Part shown: positions 1 through 10,347 of the stretch, one piece after another
Layout: every line of letters starts with the position of its first letter
Position numbering within the stretch: the stretch's first letter is position 1
From: Staphylotrichum longicolle
Lineage: Eukaryota > Ascomycota > Sordariomycetes > Sordariales > Chaetomiaceae
Length of the DNA stretch: 64,000 nt
Assembly (NCBI GenBank): GCA_019096155.1
Contig: JAHCVI010000002.1
Coordinates: 2,170,001 to 2,234,000, forward strand
Reading direction: 5' to 3'
Notes under the pieces: model-generated
Databases searched by the model: none
What the model saw: the letters and a program-made list of their open reading frames with translations, nothing else
What the model was told of the DNA's origin: nothing
Translations under genes and position numbers: made by a program

Positions 1-870
1 AAAAAGCACATGGCGAAACAACTCTTTGAGGGGTTAGATTACCTCCACACGAGGGGCGTGCTACACCGCGACATCAAGGCTGCCAACATCTTGGTCAGCA
101 ACGAGGGTATTCTCAAACTTGCCGACTTTGGCTTGGCCCGCTTCTACGCAAAACACCATCAGCTGGACTACACCAACCGCGTCATCACCATCTGGTACCG
201 GTCGCCGGAACTGTTGCTAGGGGAGACGCAATATGGTCCGGCAGTGGATATCTGGAGCGCTGCCTGCGTTCTGGTGGAGATATTCACCAAGCGAGCCATC
301 TTCCCCGGGGACGGAAGCGAGATCAACCAGCTTGAAAAGATTCACGCCGTGCTCGGGACCCCCAACAGGACAGACTGGCCAAACCTGGTCGAGATGCCCT
401 GGTTCGCTCTCCTGCGGCCAAATTATCGGAAACCAAACGTGTTCGAGGAAAAGTACAAAGACCAGGTCACCCCCGCCGCCTTCGACCTTCTTGCCTCAAT
501 GTTCCGCTACGATCCGGATAAGCGCCCCACCGCCGCCGAGGTCTTGAACCACCCGTACTTCACCACGGAGGAGCCCGCTCCGCGGCAGGCGATTGAGTGA
601 GCACCTCCTCTTTCCATAACGACATGCTGATTCGATGCTAACACCCTTGGCTCTAGGCTCAAAGACATTGGCGGCGACTGGCACGAGCTCGAGTCTAAGG
701 CTCTCCGGCGCGAGAAGGAGAAGAAGGAAAAGGAGCGCGCCCGCGCCGCCCAGCAGTCCGGGTCGAAAGAGGAGAGCCACGAAAGTGGCGGCGCCACCCG
801 CGACAGAGAGCGGAAGCGGCCGAATGAGGGCGGGGACGCGCAGCGGGAAGCCAAGAGGCCGCATATTTGA
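1..870 (+). CDS. ctk1: CTD kinase catalytic subunit (Ctk1/Cdk12-like), 3' part only
   Basis: This is the C-terminal half of a cyclin-dependent kinase. The gene runs off the left edge of the window, and the reading frame is open from base 1. Exons are 1-596 and 657-870; the 60-base intron has a GTGAGC donor, a GCTAAC branch site and a CTCTAG acceptor. Visible kinase motifs are HRDIKAAN (catalytic loop), DFGLARFY, the T-loop RVITIWYRSPELLLG and DIWSAACVLVEIF. The pattern fits the Ctk1 (CTDK-I alpha) family, which phosphorylates Ser2 of the RNA polymerase II C-terminal domain with a cyclin partner in the nucleus. The second exon adds a short Lys/Arg/Glu-rich tail that ends in KRPHI. Family is confident; Ctk1 rather than Bur1 is judged from the HTRGVLHRDIKAANIL context and is less certain. 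Confidence 0.88.
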
Positions 871-2041
871 TCGATGGCAACGTGGTTTTGGTCATTGTCG
901 CAGCCAGCCCTGGTATGGAGAGTCCTGAAGCGAGAAACTTGGGGTGTGGGGACAAATGTATGACTATATACACCATCCTATGAGAGAGGCGTGTGGCTCT
1001 CTGCGATTCGTATGGATATTGTGACGGGTGGCTAGCATCCCATCCTGCGATCTGTCTTTGCGAGCAAGGGCAACGACAACTGTGGGCAGAGGTCAATATT
1101 GAAGGCGTTAATAGCACCCATACCGGGTATCAGTGTTGTGCGATTGGCGAGGTATTGCCCAGGTCGAGTCAGGTTCGGCATGTCTCGCCTGCCGGTGTCA
1201 CTTAGTTCTCTAGGGTACCTTACTGTAAATGTCCAAGTCCCAACTCGGTGAGTCCACACGTCATGTTGACACAGAGAGAAGCCATTCTTTCACTTCCTTT
1301 TCTTATACACAGCTACCAGCAAACTTGCCAAAGACCCATACGAGAAGTTGACCCAACTCGGACATAACCCAACAGCGACCCCCCTCAACCCTCCCACCTC
1401 TATTCTCGGAAGCTGTACTCATCACAAAACAAACCCAAACACACCCTTGGCTTAACCCGGACTCAACTTGGCATTTTCCAAAATTTACGTCCCACAACCA
1501 GATCTTTTTCGAGCCGGCTGACTGCCAAAGAAAATCCCAACCGCCCCTTAGAACTGTCCCGTGTTTCCAGTCCCGTCCCTTCCTAGCGTGGCGGCATAAT
1601 CTCGTCCAGCGCCTGGTGCTTTTTATCCCGACTAGGCTCGGAAGAAACAAAAGGTAAGAGAGAAACAATGACGGTCCGGGGCCTATCCTGCCCAAGCAAC
1701 CAGCCCATTTCACAAGAATACAATTGTGTCCCCGCCCGAGAAACATCCATCATGCTTTCCCGCAATAATCCTTCCTCAAACACACCCGTGATTCCCAGGG
1801 TGAGCCAAACGACACAACTCTCGCCACCCCGCCTTTCTTCATAAGCCTCGAGCAAACACCCCGATGCCAGCGCCAGCGCCCTCCCGCTTTACCTAACCCC
1901 CCGCCTACCACCCAAACCTTAACCAACACCCGACACCAGCGACGGCGCTCTCCCAGTAAGGTAATCCACCCTCACCCACATCCTCGCCCTCACCTCACCC
2001 TCACCTCACCCTCACCCTGACCCTAGACCCCCGCTCCCCCT
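871..2041. other. Intergenic, convergent 3' regions; C/T-rich
   Basis: This stretch lies between the stop codons of the convergent ctk1 and the unrecognised gene on the minus strand. It is pyrimidine-rich towards the right end. The open frames here are short, lack protein-like composition and have no splice partners, so I call no gene. Confidence 0.6.
1969..2033. repeat. Imperfect CTCACC-type simple repeat
   Basis: A run of CCTCACCCTCACC-like units lies next to the 3' end of the gene on the minus strand. The unit varies and the tract is internal, so it is a simple-sequence tract rather than a telomere remnant. Confidence 0.7.
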
Positions 2042-4045
2042 TCATCCCCGCCCCCTACCATCACCATCACCCCCACCACCAACCCCCCTCAACAGCATCC
2101 TCAAACTCCCCTCCGCATGACTCGCCCGCTGTCGTTCCTGTCCCCGTTCCTGCCCGCCTCCTTGCCCGCGCCACGGCGCCCAGGAACCACCCCACGACGA
2201 CGACACACCAGCGCCAGCCTGCCCGCCATCTCCCAAAGCCATCGAATCCAAAGCCGAATTAGCGCCCGGCGGTGGTGATGCGGGTGCTGGCGGAGGTGGA
2301 GGGTAGTGCCGGGTCGGCAGTGGCAGGTTCGCTACTTGCTCGAGGGATGGGGTATGGGACGAGGGGGTGGTGGTGCGCACGCCGAGGTGGCTCCTTGAGG
2401 TTTGCGGTCGGCGGGGTTCGCTGTGCAGGGCCGAAGATGGTGTTGTTGTTGTTGTTGTGGTGGTGGTGGTGGTTGTGGCGGATCTCTGTCGTTGGCGGGA
2501 CGAGGTTGATGCGGTTGCTGCGGTGGTCTTTGGCTTGGCTGCGCTGCCGCGCCCACCGCTGCTGCTGTCCATGATGGCTGTTGCGAAGGAGGCGGACTTT
2601 TTGCGGGCTAGTTTGTTCGGGTCGGGGGCGGTGGATTCTGGGTTTGTTGAGGAGGAGGGGTCGGCGTTTCCGGTCGACGCTGAAGCTGACGCCGATGCTG
2701 ATGCGGAGGACGTCGAGTTGTCCCATGCCTTGCGCGCCGCGCGCCCGCGAACCTCACCGACGAGGTCGGCGGCGGATTTCTTCTTGGATTTGTCCTCCTC
2801 GGATGACCGGCTTGAGGACATGATGGTTTCTAGCGTGCCGTAGGCAGTGCTCCGCCGCTTCCCTGGGTTTCTCCTCCTTGGGTGGGACCGAGCCGGATTC
2901 TCGTCGTCGGACGTGATGGCCTGCAGGGTTGGGCCGCCGTGGCCGTGGCTGCGGCTGCGGCTGTGGCCCTTCCTGCGCGCCACCGAGGACGGTGCCGGCC
3001 CGGTGCTAGACACGAAGGATGCCCCCGAGCCGTGGGGCGCCACGTGGACTTCGTACTGGTTGCTGAGAGAGTACCGCGAACGGGCACATATCTCGGCGAT
3101 GCGGTCCAGGTCTGCTCCGATGTCGTTCTCGCCTCCGGGGGCCTGCAAGTCAGCCATGAAGCTTTTGAACGAGAAGGCTTCTAATGGAGGCAGCTTGGGT
3201 TCCTCGGGCTCCTGCCGTGACTGCCATAGCCATGGCAGGGGCAGCTTGCTGCTGGCGCTGCTGGCCTTCTTGGCTTTGTATGGACGTGGCATGCTCACTG
3301 CATAGACGTTGCCGTCGTGGGTTTCCGTGCCGCGCCTGTCAATCCCGATGCTGATACTGCTAGTGGTACCAACACCGACGTCGCTCACGGTCGGCTGGAT
3401 GGGTCGACCTGGGCCGCCGCTCCCTGGCGCTGAGGCTGAAGGTAGGGGAACGCGCCTGGAGACGCCGCGGCTGCTGCTCGGCGGTCTGTGCTGCCGCGAG
3501 CGGGTGCTTCGAGAGCCCTGGGATGGCGGGGGGCCACTGTAGGTGCGCACGAGCACGGGTTGGGAGTAGGTACTGCTCTGGGCGCCAGGGGCTTCGGGAG
3601 TATAGCCGTGGCGCTGGACGGCCGTCGGGTACTTGCTGTTCAGCTTCTGCAAGGCCGACGTATGATGAGCGTCCTTGGGATCCGTGATCTGGACCGGCTT
3701 GCCTTCGGCGGTGGACGGCGCGAGACAGGCTGAGGGGACCTTGCTGCGCTGGAAGAGGATGGGCGGAAACGAGATAGGGAAGGACGTCCGCCTCAATATG
3801 GAGCCCCTCTCAGGAGGCGGTCCAGCCGCGGATGAGGGAGGGTTGGAGGATGAGGAAGACGAAGAAGAAGGGGGCTGATCAAGCTTCAAGGTGGGACCAG
3901 GGGGTGGCGAGTAGTCCTTCTGGTCCCCGGAGCGGCATGAAGAGGCCGGCTCTGCGCTGGCAGCGTCCGCAGCGTCCGCAGCATCGGCGTCTGCACGGGC
4001 AGAGGCCATCGGGCGAGGGGCGTGGGGATTATTGGATATATACAT
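2042..4045 (-). CDS. Unrecognised Ser/Thr/Pro-rich protein (667 aa)
   Basis: A single uninterrupted frame starts at an ATG (MYISNNPHAP) and runs 667 codons. I do not recognise a named family. Most of the protein is low complexity: an Ala/Asp stretch near residue 20, poly-Ser near 60, an (SA)n stretch and a long poly-Thr run in the C-terminal half, and a Gly/Arg/Asp-rich end. The middle (about residues 265-335) looks more ordered: LPPLEAFSFKSFM, then a helix-like DIGADLDRIAEICARSRYSL followed by SNQYEVHVAPHGSGASF, probably a conserved motif among filamentous fungi. Many RxxS sites and basic blocks suggest a phosphoregulated, disordered protein. Reality of the gene is supported by ATG choice and length; function is unknown. 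Confidence 0.7.
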   Translation of the reverse strand: MYISNNPHAPRPMASARADADAADAADAASAEPASSCRSGDQKDYSPPPGPTLKLDQPPSSSSSSSSNPPSSAAGPPPERGSILRRTSFPISFPPILFQRSKVPSACLAPSTAEGKPVQITDPKDAHHTSALQKLNSKYPTAVQRHGYTPEAPGAQSSTYSQPVLVRTYSGPPPSQGSRSTRSRQHRPPSSSRGVSRRVPLPSASAPGSGGPGRPIQPTVSDVGVGTTSSISIGIDRRGTETHDGNVYAVSMPRPYKAKKASSASSKLPLPWLWQSRQEPEEPKLPPLEAFSFKSFMADLQAPGGENDIGADLDRIAEICARSRYSLSNQYEVHVAPHGSGASFVSSTGPAPSSVARRKGHSRSRSHGHGGPTLQAITSDDENPARSHPRRRNPGKRRSTAYGTLETIMSSSRSSEEDKSKKKSAADLVGEVRGRAARKAWDNSTSSASASASASASTGNADPSSSTNPESTAPDPNKLARKKSASFATAIMDSSSGGRGSAAKPKTTAATASTSSRQRQRSATTTTTTTTTTTTPSSALHSEPRRPQTSRSHLGVRTTTPSSHTPSLEQVANLPLPTRHYPPPPPAPASPPPGANSALDSMALGDGGQAGAGVSSSWGGSWAPWRGQGGGQERGQERQRASHAEGSLRMLLRGVGGGGDGDGRGRG

Positions 4046-5455
4046 GGGAGCGGGCGAGGTCGCTGCAGGATAGACGACTTAGACGAGCAGCACGGGTAGG
4101 GGTTGCAGTTGCACCATGCAGACGTGTCGAGGTAGCAATGGAATAGGAGCAGGAGCAGGAGCAGCCGCAGCAAGCAGCAAGCAGGGCCAAGCAGCAGAGC
4201 AGCAAGGGAGCAAGGTGGCTCGGGCAACGGCGACGAACCGTGAGACTCGGGCGACGGGCAGCAGCGTCAAGGCGTCAGTGGGTCGACGGGGTCGACGGGG
4301 CCAACCGGGCGTAGACGACGTGTTTGCGGCCTTGGACGACACGGGAAGAGCAGCAGGAGTCGGGCGCGGACGACATGGCCGCCCTCTGCGCGTCTGGAGC
4401 CGGGCGGAGGCTGGATTCCGGGCGTCGACGTGGTTGTTTGGTCTTGGGCCACAGACTTGGTCAGAGGTTCCACCGAGATGCTTTTGGGGGTAATAATCGT
4501 TGAGGTGCCTCAAAGGTGCCTCAAAACATCCGCAGTTGCGTTGCGTTGCGTTGCGTTCTGCCGCGTTCTGCTGCGTCGATTTGCCCAGGTCCTACTTCCC
4601 AGTGTTGCCCCAGTTGCTGCCCCTCTCTCTCTCTCTCTCTCTGTCTCTCGCACAGCTCCTTCAAACTCCTCTCGATTGATTCGACGCGATCGCAGACAAT
4701 TAAGCGGACGGGCGTGCGCCGTGCAATCGCCAGATTGGCGGACTGATGTGATCTAGGACAACTCAGGGCAGGTATTTCATCCAGGCTGTCGTTGACTGGC
4801 TGGCCGCCCAGAGAGACCAGCAAGAGCACAGAAGTCGAAGGCTGCCGCCATTGGACAGCAGCTGGCTCGCGTTCTGCAGGCAGTTCTGCAGGCAGTCGTG
4901 GCTGTCGTTCAAAGGTCTGGCGGCAGGCCACTTGCAGCTCAACCGCAGGGGTCATCAAGCGGGGCTCCATGCCCGCCCCACCACAGCTGCCCCGCCAAGA
5001 CCAGGGACCTCACATTCTGACCTTCTTTGCTTCTTGACGACTTGTTCCAGAACCACCACTCCGAAGCCTCTTGACACATCGATCCCCGAGTTTCACCCTT
5101 TAGGCGTCCGCCACTACTCGCTTGAAACTTCATATCAAGAGTTTGTTATTGAATGGATGTCAATTCTCTGTCAGCTGGCGGCAACTGCTGGTCTTCCGCA
5201 GCGCTCTCGGAATCCGCCAGTCAAGTGACAAAGATTGGACTCTCCTGTTCGATGACTATCTCAGAGTTCTGCCCGAGCACCCACTGATACCGGTCTCTTC
5301 GACGCCGCGAAACCCCAGGGCCGGCCGAATCGAACTGACGATCCTCCTAACAAGCAATCAATCTATCGAAACTCCCCGACTCAAACCGATGTTGCCGCCC
5401 GAGCATTCCGCCAAAAACACAAACGAAGCCCGTCACAAAGGACGATGCATCACAG
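4046..5455. other. Upstream region of the Ser/Thr-rich gene; no gene seen
   Basis: These 1.4 kb separate the start of the Ser/Thr-rich gene (-) from the stop of the Pmp3-like gene (-). They should hold the promoter and 5' UTR of the former and the 3' UTR of the latter. The many short overlapping frames have no consistent protein character. A (CT)n tract is listed separately. Confidence 0.6.
4623..4650. repeat. (CT)n microsatellite in promoter region
   Basis: About ten CT dinucleotides are followed by CTGTCTCTC. On the minus strand this reads as a GA tract about 580 bases upstream of the Ser/Thr-rich gene. Pyrimidine tracts are common in fungal promoters and 5' UTRs. Confidence 0.85.
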
Positions 5456-5875
5456 TTACATGCGTCCATAATAAGTCATGCCGCCCGACTGTATCTTGTC
5501 GCTGTAGACAAACGGCGCTCGTGTCATAGGCGGCGCCCCAAGCTTGTACTTGTCTCGCCGGTCATAGTACACAAAGAGCAAGTAGAAAGCATGGATGACG
5601 CCGGGGAACCAGCTATAGGCCAGGGCGCACCAAGCCTGGTTAGCCAGGTGCTCTGTGCTCGCTCTTTTAACTCTAGGCTCGGGGGACTTACAGCCAGATG
5701 GTGAGCACCACGTTGATGAGCAAGTCAGCCCCGCAGCCGGCCATGATGGCCACTCCGAGGGGAGGGACTGTTTTTGCAATGTCGTGGTTAGCGAGCGGCC
5801 TTCAGGATGGGTGAATGGGTTTCACTTGCTGAAGAAGCTGATGAACCCGACAAGAATTGCCGCGGCACCGTCCAT
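5456..5875 (-). CDS. Pmp3/UPF0057-family small membrane protein with a GC-AG intron
   Basis: Spliced product of 92 aa in three exons: 5875-5830, 5767-5692, 5612-5456. It contains the Pmp3 signature: a first membrane segment ILVGFISFFIPPLGVAIMA, then GCGADLLIN, then a second segment ending WFPGVIHAFYLLF. Pmp3 proteins are small plasma-membrane proteolipids that affect membrane potential and salt tolerance. The usual family length is about 55 aa; here a polar tail of about 37 residues (from YYDRRDKY) follows, as in some fungal paralogues. Intron 1 (5829-5768) begins GCAAGT rather than GT; only this donor restores the conserved FFIPPLG. Intron 2 (5691-5613) is GTAAGT...TATAG. The start ATG is the only in-frame one downstream of a stop. 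Confidence 0.85.
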
Positions 5876-8072
5876 ATTTGCTGCTTCGGGGGTTCTAATC
5901 TGAATGGGGTTCGTTTCCTGTGTATGCCAAGCTCACTTCGAGGGGCTTTCTATGTTGTAAGACGGTTCTCATTGCTGTTCAGTTCTTGACGAAGGCCTCG
6001 TGTGTCGGTGGCACACAGCAAGTGCGATGACGTAGGGGGTGCACGGGCCACGGAGCTCTCTTGCCGTCCTCGACCAGACAGCGACCCCTTGAAAGAGGTT
6101 CTTCCGTCAAAGATTATCGAGGTCTCCTCTTGTTCCAGGCAGCATATTTGATATCTTTGAGGCTGTTTGCGGGGATGAAAACGGACGCCTAAGTCTGCAT
6201 TGGTGTATCCCACCAGCAGACCAGCCCTGGACCCCCGGTTTGTTGAATCGTGGAGCTCCAACGCCCCACGGAGACTGCCGGCGGTTTTTTATTGCCATCT
6301 GCGGTCGAGTCTTGATGAGAGCCCTTCTCGAGATTTTGGACAGGTGAATCACTGAATTGCTGATATCAAAACACTCTCCATTTCAGGGGGTTTCTCGCTT
6401 TGGCCGCACGAGCTTCACCTGATGAGGGCGCCGCCGCCGTCGCGGTGGGGCTTTCCATGTCTCACCAGGTTCCCGCCATGACGGGAGATTTTACCCAGTT
6501 CTGGAAATTGATGCTTCTCTCAGCGCTCAGCTCGAACCATGTGAACTGCCGTGCAACGTTGAAGGAGTGAGGCGGAGGCGCCAGTTTCAAATCTTGTGGT
6601 CCTGGTTTACGAACCCATGGGACGGCAGCTCCACCATCGAAATCCAATCCCAAGGGCGCAGTTCTCGGATGATGATTCCGGTGCTGGGATGCGGGGCCCG
6701 CCCTGAGGGAAACGGTGGACTCGCTAAGAAAGGGGCTGGCAACGGTGCAGCAGATTGACAGGATTTGACATGGGTGTGGATTGGCGGCGGAGGCCGCACC
6801 GTGATGAATCGCGGTCAAATGTCTCCCTCCTGAGCTACCCTGGAAAGTCCTCGTGTCTCGGGTTGGTGCTTTGGCAGCAGAATGTCGTTTTGCACTGCGC
6901 CGTTGGAGCCCATGCTCGGCGGGATATGCGCCAGCGATTGATCGGCCGTCGGGAGGTGCTCGGGTTTGGATAGTTGGGACCGCGCGAGTCGACTGTCTTC
7001 ACGATCCACCAAGTAGGAAACCTCCCGGGCAGTGCACGAAACCGCTGAGGGGTGCGAGGGGGTCTTGGGGTCAACAAGAGGGAGCTCTTCGTCCAAAGCC
7101 TCTGGTTGTCGACCAATCATTGCCCCCAGGATCTCAATAATAGTGGGACTCGAATTGGGACTCGAATTGGGACTCTGGACTGAGCCGAGTCACTTACACG
7201 ACAGGCGCATCCACGAGGCCGCTGTATCAAATGGAGCATAAACATCTATCTGATCTTGCTTCCGTAGGCTGCAGAATCTCTAGATAATCCAGTTGAAAAG
7301 CATGAGAACTGTGACCCGGAACCTAGAAGTTTTACCCCGTAGATACTCTCCGACGTTCGATGGCGCTGGACCCCATCCCTTAGCGCAAGCAAAATACCCT
7401 CCACACCTAAGAGGCAGAAGTGTGCAGCCACCACCTCAGCAATGGTCAGTTTTCAGGAGAAGCGTCACAAAACGGGAATGATGAGAACCACGGCGCACGT
7501 AGCAGGCTTGGAGAATTAAATGCGACGCCAATGCCACAGTTGATTCGTCTCTTGCCTCCAGATTGGTTTACTGCCTCAGATTTTTGGCCTGTCAGTCGAA
7601 TCTCTCGGTGCTGGGATGAGTCCCTGGCCGGCCCAACACCGGTCCAAGCAGCAGCGTTCACTGCCGCCATTGTTTTCCCTCTTGCGCGTCTCCGATTTCC
7701 TCCTCACCTTTCCCCCTTCCGCCCTCCGCCTCCGCCTTCGCTCTCATCCTATCCTTCTCCACCCTCTCTCTCCCAGCGTTGAGAAAGGGGTGCGGGACTC
7801 AATTCCAGAGCTGCTCCGAGGACCGAGGACGCGTGCACCTGTTGTTTGCGTGGTTGAAGAGAAGGCTGCATTTTTATTCGTCCCTGTCCCTCGCTGCGCA
7901 GCCTGTTCCTGCCGCAGAGCGAAGCTAGGACTCGGACCCGTGCTCAGCTCCGCAATTCCCTTGCTGGCTTGTCAGGGTGGACTCGGTAAACCTCGTGGAC
8001 CTTTCCCAGCCTGCTGCTTCATTTTCCCGAAAACCCGCTGTTTGCTGCGGACGTCCAACCGGGCGACAAAAG
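5876..8072. other. Divergent intergenic region; no gene seen
   Basis: These 2.2 kb lie between the divergent Pmp3-like gene and the Nrp1-like gene. I read both strands and found only short frames without conserved motifs. A 12-base tandem repeat (7145-7175) is the only structured element noted. The right-hand third is pyrimidine-rich and probably contains the promoter and 5' UTR of the Nrp1-like gene. Confidence 0.55.
7145..7175. repeat. 12-base tandem repeat, 2.6 copies
   Basis: The unit GGGACTCGAATT occurs twice in full and then partially (GGGACTC). It lies in the intergenic region, about 1.1 kb upstream of the Nrp1-like start codon. Confidence 0.9.
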
Positions 8073-8153
8073 GTACGTGTGCGCCGCCCGCCGACCCTGC
8101 CGCCGTGATTGATGGCCCCGTTTGGCTGACTGACGAGTCTCTCTTTTTGCCAG
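8073..8153 (+). other. Probable 5' UTR intron of the Nrp1-like gene
   Basis: The sequence AAAAG|GTACGTGT at the left and TTTTTGCCAG at the right, with a CTGACTGAC branch-like site about 25 bases before the acceptor, form a well-matched 81-base fungal intron 95 bases upstream of the ATG. There is no coding frame here, so it would be spliced from the leader. Confidence 0.65.
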
Positions 8154-8248
8154 GCAGCATCCTCGGATAGCGGCATCATCCACGCTTCAATTTCTCGAAC
8201 GAGTTCGGCCGCCGAGCTCGACCGCTGCTCCCCCCCCCGACCGCAGCC

Positions 8249-10347
8249 ATGGCTACGCAACAGAACCCGCCCTTCAAGGTCGACCGCTACGTGGTCGTCC
8301 ACGTCGCCACCACCTGTGACGAGCACGGCGTCTACGTGACCAAGGACTCTGCCGAGGTTATTGAGCTTGGCTGGATTCTCCTGGACGCAAACACTCTGGA
8401 CGAGGTGGGCCAAGCCAACCCCTGAAAATTCTATGGCCCTGTTCTTCTTCTGACCAGCTCGTGCCTGCAGCTTCACCGCGAGAGCGTGCTAGTCAAGCCC
8501 GTCAACACCCCCATCACTCCTCTTTGCAGTGAGTCCTGAACCCGCTCCCGTCTCGGCCGAGGCCTCCCCGACGGCCAATTCGCTTTCTGTGAGACGACGA
8601 GGACCCGTTGCTGACCAATCCGTGCCAGCGAGCTTGACCACTCTGACCTGGGAACACGTCCGCAACGCCGGCACCTTCAGGGACGCCATCAACCGCTTCG
8701 ATGCATTTGCCTCGGAGCACCTGACCTCGCAGAACCTCGACTTCGTCTTCGTCACCTTGGAGGCATGGGACCTGCGGGTGCAGCTCCCTCGCGAGGCTCG
8801 CGACAAGTCGGTTGTGCTGCCCCCCTATCTGCAGCACTCTCGCGCCTTTGAGCTCCGGACCGAATACCAGAGATGGCAACAGCACCACCCCGAGTCGCTG
8901 CCGTTCGGCCCCTCCTCGTTGGCGAATATCTGTGCCGCCTTGGAGGTCGAGGCCGTCCAGTCCAGCGCCCCCATCAAGCACAACCTCCCGTTCCACCTGC
9001 AGGCCCTGGCTCCGGCGTCGCCCCGCCGGGCTATGGAGGAGGCTGTGACGCTCGCCCGCGTGCTCCGCGGCCTGATCCGGAAGTCCCAGCCGCCCCATGA
9101 GCACCCCGACGTGCTCACTCGCCCCATGGATGCCCGTGCCGATGTCCGCGCCTTCCTGTCTGAGCGCAGCAAGGTCCTGCACATGTCTGGCCTTCCCCAT
9201 GACACTACCCAGTCGGAACTCGAGAGTTGGTTCACCCAGTTTGGCGGCCGTCCCATTGCGTTCTGGACTCTGCGGACTCCGGAACAGCACAAGCCCACCG
9301 GCACCGGCTTCGCCGTCTTTTCTTCCCACGAAGAGGTCAGTTCCAGCTTAGGCCCACCCCATCCCCCATTCTTTTGCATGAGAATCCGTGCCCTGGCCGC
9401 CACAGACTCTGACCAAAATACAGGCTGCTGAAAGTCTGTGCATGAACGGGCGTGCCTTGAATGAGAAGGCTATCGAGGTGTCTCCTTCATCGAGCCGTGT
9501 CCTGGATCGGGCTGCTGAGATTCTCACCCCCTTCCCGCCGAGCAAGAACCGGCCTCGGCCCGGTGATTGGACTTGCCCGTCCTGCGGCTTTTCCAACTTC
9601 CAGCGCCGCACCGCCTGCTTCCGCTGCTCGTTCCCTGCCGTCACCGCCGGCCCCGCCGGCGAGATGGGTTACGGCTACGGCTATGCGCCCCCGAACATGA
9701 TGCCCCCTCCTCCCCACATGGGTCACCACGGTCACGGCGGCGGCCACGGCCGTATGGGTGGCTCCGGCGTCGTTCCCTTCCGTGCTGGTGACTGGAAGTG
9801 CGGCAATGAAGTCTGCGGCTACCATAACTTCGCCAAGAACGTGTGCTGCCTCCGTTGCGGAGCGAGCCGTGCCGGTGCTGCTGTAGTTGCTGACTCGGGC
9901 TACCCTTCTCCGATGGACGCTCCTTCCTCTTACGGCATGGGCCAGGGTTCCATGGGCGGCAACCCCGGCCCCGGCCCGTTTGGCTCGGGCGCCGGTGGTT
10001 TTAGCTCCGGCGGCGGTTACGGCCAGCACTTTGGTGGCCCACCGAGCACCTACGCTCTCCCGTCCGGCATCGGCGGCGGCGCTGCCCCGTACCCTCCGCT
10101 GAACACCCACTTCGGTCCTGCTCCGGGGTCTCACTCTGCCGGCCCTTTCGACAGCCGCGCGGCTGAGGCGGCGTTCCAGTCTGCGGGCAACGGCCCCGCG
10201 TCTGCTGGCCCGGGCAACAACTTCTACTCGCAGAACGAGAACGACCCCTTCGCCTTCCTCTCCTCGGGCATCGGTAGCCTCTCGGTCAGCAACCAGGATG
10301 CTCGCCAGAACGGTGGCGCGGCGCCCCAGAGCAAGTCGCCCGCATAA
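8249..10347 (+). CDS. nrp1: Nrp1-like RNA-binding protein: exonuclease-like domain, RRM, two RanBP2 zinc fingers
   Basis: Four exons (8249-8404, 8471-8528, 8629-9335, 9424-10347) give 614 aa. Residues ~12-215 resemble an Eri1-type DEDDh exonuclease fold, but the first catalytic motif, normally DFEATC, reads HVATTC (His18, Ala20), so it is probably inactive. An RRM spans ~252-330 (KVLHMSGLPHDTT ... GTGFAVFSS, split by intron 3). Two RanBP2-type Cys4 fingers follow at ~354 (GDWTCPSCGF) and ~429 (GDWKCGNEVCGY). The tail is rich in Gly, Ser, Pro and Tyr. This order matches yeast Nrp1, a stress-granule-associated RNA-binding protein. Role: cytoplasmic RNA binding, by family. All junctions keep frame. 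Confidence 0.9.

Noticed and set aside
1303..1746. 147-codon minus-strand frame
   Set aside because: Lies in the convergent 3' interval, no motif, Trp/Cys/Gly-rich composition of translated pyrimidine tract.
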